Positions 1 to 8,300 of a stretch of DNA of 20,821 nucleotides are shown here, in pieces. How positions within the stretch are numbered: position 1 is the first letter of the stretch; each line of letters begins with the position of its first letter. Position numbers and translations under genes: made by a program. The notes beneath the pieces were generated by a model. That model had not been told where the DNA came from, searched no databases, and worked only from the letters and a program-made list of their open reading frames with translations. Source of the stretch: Rodentolepis nana (lineage: Eukaryota; Platyhelminthes; Cestoda; Cyclophyllidea; Hymenolepididae); assembly GCA_900617975.1 (NCBI GenBank), contig UZAE01000597.1, positions 1 through 20,821 on the forward strand. Direction: 5' to 3'.

Positions 1-220
1 GGGAAGGAACATCAAATTGAAAAAAGTCGAGAGGGGGGAGCAGAAGTGTTTCAAAGATGTAAGAGACAAACACAATGGTAGAACAAAGGTGAGGTGAATA
101 CTGTGAAATAGTCGAATATGGCATTGAGTGAGGTGAGGGTAGTTGAAGTGGTCGAATATGACATACATTGGGGTGATGGTAGTCTGTGAAATAGTCGAAT
201 ATGGCATTGAGTGAGGTGAG

Positions 221-378
221 GGTAGTTTGAAGTGAGAAGTCAACTGCCAGTTAACTCATGGTAGTTTGAAGTCAGAAGTCAACTGCCGGTTAATAGATGG
301 TAGTTTGAAGTGAGAAGTCAACTGCCAGTTAATAGTATGGTAGTTTGAAGTCAGAAGTCAACTGCCGGTTAATAGGGA
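221..378 (+). repeat. Higher-order tandem array: two rounds of a two-monomer unit inside copy 1
   Basis: Four monomers start at 221, 260, 299 and 339 (period 39-40). They alternate between two sequence types: one with AAGTGAGAAG and CTGCCAGTTAA, the other with AAGTCAGAAG and CTGCCGGTTAAT. The alternation shows that a dimer of about 79 bp, not the monomer, was the last unit amplified. Confidence 0.8.
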
Positions 379-513
379 TCTTTTTGCCTTATGAGTATAC
401 GTTGCCCAGGGTGCACCACATTTTGCCGTATGAGTATGCGTTGCCCAGGGTGCACCACGTTTTTGCCGTATGAATATACGTTGCCCAGGGTGCACCACGT
501 GGGCAGTTTGAAG

Positions 514-614
514 TACCAGTCAATAGACTTTTTTCCGCATAAGTATACGTTGCCCAGGGTGCACCACATGGAGGTTGTAAGTACACGTTGCCCAGGGTGC
601 ACCACGTGGAGGTA
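514..614 (+). repeat. 101-bp exact duplicate, first copy
   Basis: Bases 514-614 are identical to 1218-1318. The block runs from TACCAGTCAATAGAC to CACGTGGAGGTA and spans two GGGTGCACCAC modules. Both copies lie inside the long repeat element in the same orientation, 704 bp apart. Confidence 0.9.
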
Positions 615-1217
615 TGCCGTTTGAGTATACGTTGCCCATTGGTTTATAGACTTGTTTGCCGTATGAGTATACGTTGCCCGTCAATGGGGTGATGGTAGTT
701 TGAAGTGAGAAGTCAACTGCCACAATGGGGTCATGGTAGTTTGAAGTTAGAAGTCAACTGCCTTTAATAGACTTTTTTGCCGTATGAGTATACGTTGCCC
801 AGCGGTTTATAGACTTTTTGCCGTATGAGGTCTGTTGCCCAAATATGACATACAGTGGGGTCATGGTAGTTTGAAGTCAGAGGTCAACTGCCGGTTTATA
901 GACTTTTTGCCGTGTTAGGGTTAGATCAACTGCCGGTTTATAGACTTTTTTGCCGTATGCGCATACACAATGACATACAGTGGGGTGATGGTAGTTTGAA
1001 GTGAGAAGTTGTGACATATAGTGGGGTGAGGGTAGTTTGAAGTCAGAAGTCCACTGCCGGTTTATAGACTTTTTGCCGTATGAGTATACTTTGTAACATA
1101 CAGTGGGGTCATGGTAGTTTGAAGTCAGAAGTCAAGGCATACAGTGGGGTCATGGTAGTTTGAAGTCAGTGGTCAACTATACAGTGGGGTGATGGTAGTT
1201 TGAAGTGAGAAGTCAAC

Positions 1218-1318
1218 TACCAGTCAATAGACTTTTTTCCGCATAAGTATACGTTGCCCAGGGTGCACCACATGGAGGTTGTAAGTACACGTTGCCCAGG
1301 GTGCACCACGTGGAGGTA
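1218..1318 (+). repeat. 101-bp exact duplicate, second copy
   Basis: Identical to 514-614 over 101 bp by direct comparison. Divergence starts at once on both sides, so this is a discrete segmental duplication within the module array. Confidence 0.9.
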
Positions 1319-1409
1319 GCCGTATGGATGCCAGTTAATAGACTTTTTTGCCGTATGAATATACGTTACCCAGGGTGCACCACGTGGAGGTAAGTTTATC
1401 GCACACCCC

Positions 1410-2388
1410 GCATTTGAAATCATTGTTGTTTGTCTGTATATTTACTATTGCGGGTTTATAAAAATAGTAGAAACATCATATTTTGCATGAACAAATTAAA
1501 GATACCAAGTCACACCCTCGTGAAAAGAGAGTTGAGCGGCGTTATATATATACATATAGCCAGCCCCAGTGTCGCTCTAATGACCATAGTAAATAACCAT
1601 GTTTTGAACATGCTACAGAGCGGTAAGCGGATATACGATGGCTTCTTGCTAACTACCACAAAGAATTTATTCGGTCACATCCTTACAGGACACACATAAC
1701 AACACCTAAGACCATGGATGAAAATGTGATTGGGAAGCAAAAAACGATAGAAATATTTAAAGGAAAATTGAGAGCAATAATGCGAAATAACCAATGTCCT
1801 ATCAGAATATCAGTAAGCCAAAAATGCAAGGAATTAATTTCCATTCCCAAATCTGCATCATATTGAGTATCCACCACCTTCATATCAGAACTTTAAAAGA
1901 TATCAAAAATTATTTAACAATTGGCTTTCTAATTGGCTTCTAGTTTACAAAGAATATTTATGCAGATCGAAAAAGACTGGAATAAATTCAAACCTGTGGT
2001 AAAACTTTGGGGGATTGAGACATAAATGATACGAGTATTATATAAATATATATCTGAGTAAATAAATAATTTGTTTGTATATATTACACATAGAAAGCTC
2101 AGATTTCGTGAATAGTTACACATCAACATTTAAGACTAACTAGTGTCTTTTCAAACTCGAAACATAGAGTGGATATGTTCTGAACAGATAATATTAATTA
2201 GAACATTATTATATGAATGCACGTCGAGGCAATATTGTTTTAGAAAGTCATATCACTTTCGTTTTAAGATTGAAAAATTAAATCTTTAGATGACAGCAAA
2301 ATTTATTATTGCATTTTGCAAAATAAATTACGTAAACTGCGATTGTTTAATATCAAATTTAACAATTGTTTCAATTTTGTTTTTACCC
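1410..2388. other. Intergenic 5' flank of the LTA4H gene
   Basis: AT-rich sequence between the end of the repeat element and the first coding exon. It contains a TA-rich run near 1543-1556 but no convincing open frame, RNA gene or repeat. The frames present lack any recognisable domain. It presumably carries the LTA4H promoter, but no specific element can be named. Confidence 0.5.
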
Positions 2389-5300
2389 ATGACGGTAGGT
2401 GTGCTCAATATAAGCACTAATTTGTATACTCCAATCAACAATCGCGGCTTTACGCACTTCTCTGAACGTCTTTATTTGTTATTAATTAAAGTGATGGCAT
2501 CTCCACTTCCTTCTGTGAGTTTGAAAGATTGTTTAATAAACTATCAGGGTATTTACTTTTATATTAAACTCAATCCTTTAACTTGAATGTAAATTCTTGT
2601 ATTTGATCCCAACTGATCGATTTAAAATTTTATGCACATTACATAATTTATAAATATCGCTTAGCCATATATTTACAAACCTTCTTTTGGCTCATATTAA
2701 ATTACACTAAGTTCGTTTAAGTTGTTTTGCAATAGGTTTTTAGTCGACTTTCTAATCATCATTTGATTTTATTAGTACTAATTGCTTTGGCTGTTTTTTA
2801 ATTGCACCGAGCTATCTTCAGTTCCTTTCAAAATATTTTCCGCTTTTTTAGAATAATGTAATTCTTATTATCCGTGCACTTTTTTAATATTAAATCTTTT
2901 CTTTTTGCAATTCTGTTTGTAATATTTTAGGCTACTGCAGTTTATGATCCATCTTCTGAATCAAACCCCAATCTCCACGTAACTCAACACGTCGATTTTG
3001 ATTTGAAAATTGATTTCGACACTAAAACAGTTAGTGGTCATGTTAAACTCATGATTGAACAAATCGCTAAATGCAAGGAAAAGATGGATGCACTGGTAAG
3101 AATTTAGCATTTTTGTATCTAGTGCCACCTTTGCGAACGCATATTTCATTATAAATTAATGTTCTTTTCGTGCTTTGCTAGAAACTTGATTTAAAGGATA
3201 TTAATGTCTCCCGTGTAACATTAAATGACGTTCCAGTTGACTTTGAAATCAATCCGGGCACCTCTCCTGCTCTTGGCAGCGTTTTATGCATAAAAGTTGG
3301 CCAGCAGACTTCTAAGTACGTTAGTGAGAATTTGTTTTTATGAAGAAATTTTAATTATTTTGTATTCTTTTTTATCTTTTCGTAGATTCGCTGTGGTGAT
3401 TGAGTATTCTACAACTCCCCATTCATCAGCCCTCCAGTGGTTGGATGCTCAAATGACTGCCGACAAGCGAAATCCCTTCCTATTCACTCAGTGTGAAGCT
3501 ATACATGCCCGCAGCCTCTTTCCCTGCCAAGATACACCGAGTGTTAAATTCACTTATACTGCCAAGGTCAGTTTGCAATTTATTTTTCGACTTTCATTGG
3601 AGCTGTTTGAAATTGCTCACTAATGTTTCATGTTTTACTGTTTTGATCTTTTGGAATTTTCTCCTTTATTCGTGCATTGGGCATGTTTAGCTAATCCTAT
3701 CCCCATTGATACGAGCCTTGTAATAGCATTTTTTACTTAATGCAACTTGATCTCCTTTTCAGATTTTTAGAAGCTGCTGGTGGTATTCATCCTATAACAT
3801 TGTATTCCTATTTAGATGTAATTTGGCGAGTCTATTTATTTCTTGAAAAGGGTCAAATTTCAATACTTGATATTTTTTTCGTACCCCTAGAATGTGTCGA
3901 ATTAGTGTTTTTACCTTTGATTTTCTATTTCGATTTTAACTCTATAGTAAACGTTATACAACTCATAGACCCTTATGCGTTACTTGTCGTTTTTCTTTTG
4001 CTCTTTATCTATCGGTCAAGTTAATGTCCCATATCTAAGACAGTTCCTTCATTTGGCTATGTGAGTGTTTAGGCTTCGCTTTTTATTCACTGCTTTTAAC
4101 CGTTTTGTCGGAAGGCATTTACTAATGATGATGATGATTTAGATGACATTCTTGGGCCTCCTTGATATACGGTGACTCATCATTCAGGTCAACCTGCTTG
4201 CACTAATGGATTTCGGACCTGTGTATTCTACTTGGTGTTGTGGACTAGCTTTTTTTAACCCTGAATAATTCTTGCTAACTTCTCCTTGAATTACTTTCAT
4301 ATAATATAATTATTGTGTCGGGTTTAGAAATTTTTGTTAGAGCGTCTGTCTATTTGTTTAGCTAAGGTACTGATGACTTATCTTTAGTTTCAAATAAATT
4401 ACAGAGACTTAGTATTCAGAGATCGTAAAGCAAAAGATAAGGTTATTTTTTGCTGCCGATATCCTTGCGTAATGCAATGTCTCATTTTGCCCAGTTTCCT
4501 CTAATAACAGCACCATCTAAAACGCAGATTTGACTCACTATATATATAGTAAACGTGAATTTGAGAATAGATTAGCCACAAGCACTAATTATCTTCCATT
4601 TTTTCACTTGGGAAGATTCGTTTCATTAATACTTAATTCCTACCAAGGTGATTTTTTCGAACTCAGAATTTTAGACAGGAAAATTGTCCCATATATCTTT
4701 TTATTTGTTGACTAATTGATGTGACCAAATTGTCATCAGGTGTACATGTCTATGAATTTCGGACTCGTATCCCTTGAAGCGTCGGAAAACCACTTCTCTC
4801 ACGAATTGAATCACCTTTCTGCTCTTAAAAGAATTAAATTTTCTTGATCACATGATCTAATTGGATTAAGTATTCTTTCTGTGTTGCGTTAGTTCATCGT
4901 TGCTTATTTTTTTTGTCCATCACCAGCTAATTGGATTTATAATCTTTTTCCAATAGTCCGGATGCCTACTCTGTTTTAGAATGCAATTGAAAATGCTAGT
5001 TTCCTTTCATCTAAGCATTAAGAGCACATTTTTGTCTTATTTAGTTAATGAGCACTGTCTTCCTATTGTTAAATTCTGATGATTTTGTTATCAATAGCCT
5101 TATGACCCCTATTTCTGCTCTCTGTGTACTGTCGCACTCCCACTCCTTTCTATAGGTATAAAAGAGTAGAAAATTAGCTTCATTTGGAAACAGTGGTAGG
5201 ATGCCTTTAGGGGGCTCTCAGTTAGATTGTTACTAACCATTAAGGAGGCAAAGCAGTAAAAAGCCAATTAGTTCGTTCCCTTTCACCTACTTCAGATTGA

Positions 5301-8300
5301 CTTTTTTAAGTATAGATGCTTGCAATAGAATGGAGGCTGTATTGGAAACCGAATGATGACTAGATTGCATATTTTCCATTCCTGCTTCTTGGACTTGTGT
5401 TCCATGTGTTGTCTCACTCTTCTCTTAACTACAGAGACATTCTGTCGCGAAAATTTTAACTTAACTATAAGGCATTGAAACACGGCACAATAGTAAATGG
5501 ATATTTTTAAATTAAGTAGGCGAAGGGACTAAGGTCAACGCATTATTTGCCATCTACATCTGAAGTTTTGGGGGTATGGCTTTTTTTCTCTTTTTTTCTA
5601 AACAAATTATTCAACATTAATAAAACGGTAACAACAGTTGTCTTATGTTGAACCCCCCGTCGAAACCTTTTTTAAAACAATTTGCGGAATGTGTACGCTG
5701 AATAGCCCATTATGATTTGTTGGACATGAGCAAATCTGTTACAATCGTGGTTTTTGGTTGTCAACAATTGGAAATTCTAAACCATAAATTAGAAGAGAAT
5801 CGTACATGTTTATTCAGTAGAAAAGGGCCAAAAGCCAATATATCGAATCTAGTTATCGGCCATAACATCCAGAAGCTGACGCCTTAAGCTAAGCTTATTG
5901 TAATGACTTTATCTATTCGACGATCTAATATTTATTTATATCAAATGGCAGGCGTCTTGATGTTTATCATTAGCCCTTTAGTTGACTTCAGGCCTCACAG
6001 AGGGGAAGGAACATCAAATTGAAAAAAGTCGAGAGGGTTAGGGAACAGAAGAGTGTTTCAAACATGTAAGAGATAAACACAAAGGTAGAAAAAGGTGAAT
6101 ATACGTTGCCCAGGGTGCACCACGATCTAATATAAGTAAGTGATAAACAAATGTGGAATTTTCCGAACTCTTAATGACGTGCCAGTTATAATTTACTTCA
6201 ATTCGTTAAGTTGCTCAATCTGATGTGTTGCATTTGAAGGTACTTGCGCCAGCCAATCTTCAAGTGTTGATGAGCGCTACCAAGTCTAATTCGACGTCCT
6301 CTGAGGTGCAGGAGAATTGGGGAGCTCACTACTTCTTTCAGAATGTTCGAATCCCCTCCTATCTCATTGCTTTGGCTTGTGGTGAACTAAATAACTCGTA
6401 AGTGAGTTTGTTCTTAATTGAAAGTGAACTTTGGTGCACGGTGTTTACATTTTTTGGAGGGACATCCATTAACAGGTCAAGGGTAACAATAAATCCTTGC
6501 TTTTACTTACGTCCTTTGTTATTAGTGATTTTGGTGGGTTTTTAGTGCTAGCCGTCTAACTTACCTCAAATCTAATCTGAAGGAGTTCAAATTCCCTCTA
6601 TTTTGCTGTGAAGAAAGCCTTGGGGTTTTTGGGACCTATAACTAATGGCAAGAGCTAAATACTTTGAGTGATCCTTTTAGTAACTAGTCGTGAATTACAC
6701 ATTGGTTTGCGGCACTTCTATTACATTCTTCACATTTGGGCAGTTGTGGGAAAATTTCTCCAACTCTTTTACCCAAAACTTCCTTCGATCTATCAGATAT
6801 TAAAGAGGAATATGAGGTAAATTTACACACTCATTAATAATGCAAGTTAATGGACATCTCATGGAAGTCTTCGGTTTTTTTGGCAAAACTTTCATGCCGA
6901 TTCCCACCTCATGGAAATTTCACCGAATATAGTAAGGCATTAAGCTGATTAACCATGTGCGCCGCTTACAGTAGAATCATTGTGCCTCAGTTCAAACAAT
7001 GAACACTTTCTCCCGCTGCCATTTATGAATTTTTTTCTGTTATTATTATTATTATGCTGATCGCGTTCACTGATTAGCGGCAGAACGTAAACTTACTTCG
7101 TTTGCCAAGGGCTGATTTATATGCTTATGTCCATGTGTGGTGTTCCGCTATGTTGTGTCCATATTTTATGGTGGCAAATTTTTTTGATCTCCTAGAACCA
7201 CCACCATCATAACTAATCAACTTTGGTAGGTTGAAGTCTCCAAGTTGCACTCCATACTAGTTGCTTTATCACAAGTTAGTATTGGGAAATAGTCCAATCT
7301 TGTAGTAGTTATCACTTTTAATGCTCAAATAAGAGTGTACGATCATTATTTACGCTATATTCGTACCCCAATGCGTTTTGTATCAACGTGACTTGTTTTC
7401 AGACCTATTGGACTAAATTCGCGAGTTTACGCCGAGCCGAGCGTGCTATCCCGAGCTGCACGAGAATTGAACACCGTTGATCGAATGCTAGATGCTGCTG
7501 TAAAAATATGCGGTCCCTACTCCTGGGGATGCTATGACATCCTTGTCCTACCCCCAAGCTTTCCCTATGGTGGCATGGAGAACCCTCAGTTAACCTTTGT
7601 CACTCCCACCATTCTTGTAAGTCTTCTGCCTATCATTTTTATTAGGCTCATTTTAAAACTTTAGCTTGTAAGTTGACATTTTGGAAGGCATTGCTACGAT
7701 GTCCTCGCTAAGTATCTTTAGAGGTACTAGTAAGTGAGTGTGAGTAGGTTGTACTACTTGTATTGTTCAGCACTTGCTATTAGTTTTAATTATATGTTTC
7801 TTCCACGTTATGCGTCGACAACTAAAGGGTAAATCTTGCACCACACATTACCAACCATTCTTTACTTATAACCTCTCATTTTTGCGCTTAATGGAATAAC
7901 CTATTTGTAGATTGGTAGACCAGACGTATCTATGACAGTCACTTTAGAATGTTTGATCACCCAAAAGTCTCCTCAATACTTCTGGTTGTGGCATTAGTGC
8001 CGTGCCGCGATGGCAGGTATTATGAAAACCCTATCATTAAACCCCTGTCTTTTAATTTAGTGGCTTTATTAAATGGAAGCTCACGATTAAGGGAAAATAA
8101 CTTATGTTTTCACCCCTTCTGTCGTCTGCGGGCTCTATTGAAGACAGAAGTATAGGATTGGTTGCTTTTTATCACTAAGCCTTCTTCTTCTAGTTCAGGA
8201 ACCGAAAGTTCGACTTTATAAGTGCAAGTCTTGGGTAAAAGCGCAAATCAATAAAAGGATAGATAGGAAAACGGAATATATCCACAGGAAACGTGGGGGG

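Larger units (their letters stand above)
1..1409 (+). repeat. Long copy (copy 1) of a modular interspersed repeat element, 5' end outside window
   Basis: The first 100 bases match the leader of two other copies in this window (from about 6003 and 20251), so about 60-70 bases of its 5' end are missing. The leader is followed by more than 1.2 kb of shuffled short modules: one around GGTAGTTTGAAGT(G/C)AGAAG with TCAACTGCC, one around GCCGTATGAGTATACG leading into TTGCCCAGGGTGCACCAC, and one around GTCGAATATGACATACAGTG. The 18-mer TTGCCCAGGGTGCACCAC is seen intact at 402, 441, 481, 550, 588, 1254 and 1292, with a one-base variant at 1366. The tail after the last module ends in CACACCCC at 1409, as in copy 3. 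No coding capacity is credible: open frames here are translations of the repeats. Orientation is that shared by all three copies. Confidence 0.85.

Noticed and set aside
369..723. Open reading frames of 65-78 codons on both strands with repeated VHPGQR-like or CTLGNVY-like peptides
   Set aside because: They are translations of the tandem modules in several frames; no start context, domain or conservation outside the repeat supports a protein.
1..1409. CRISPR-like array
   Set aside because: Modules are irregularly spaced, there are no unique spacers of constant length, and the surrounding genes are eukaryotic with introns.
1430..1699. 89-codon open frame upstream of LTA4H
   Set aside because: No recognisable domain and no splice or poly(A) context; length is within chance.
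3740..4024. 94-codon hydrophobic frame in LTA4H intron 4
   Set aside because: T-rich sequence favours long hydrophobic frames; there is no matching exon, promoter or poly(A) signal, and no homology that I recognise.
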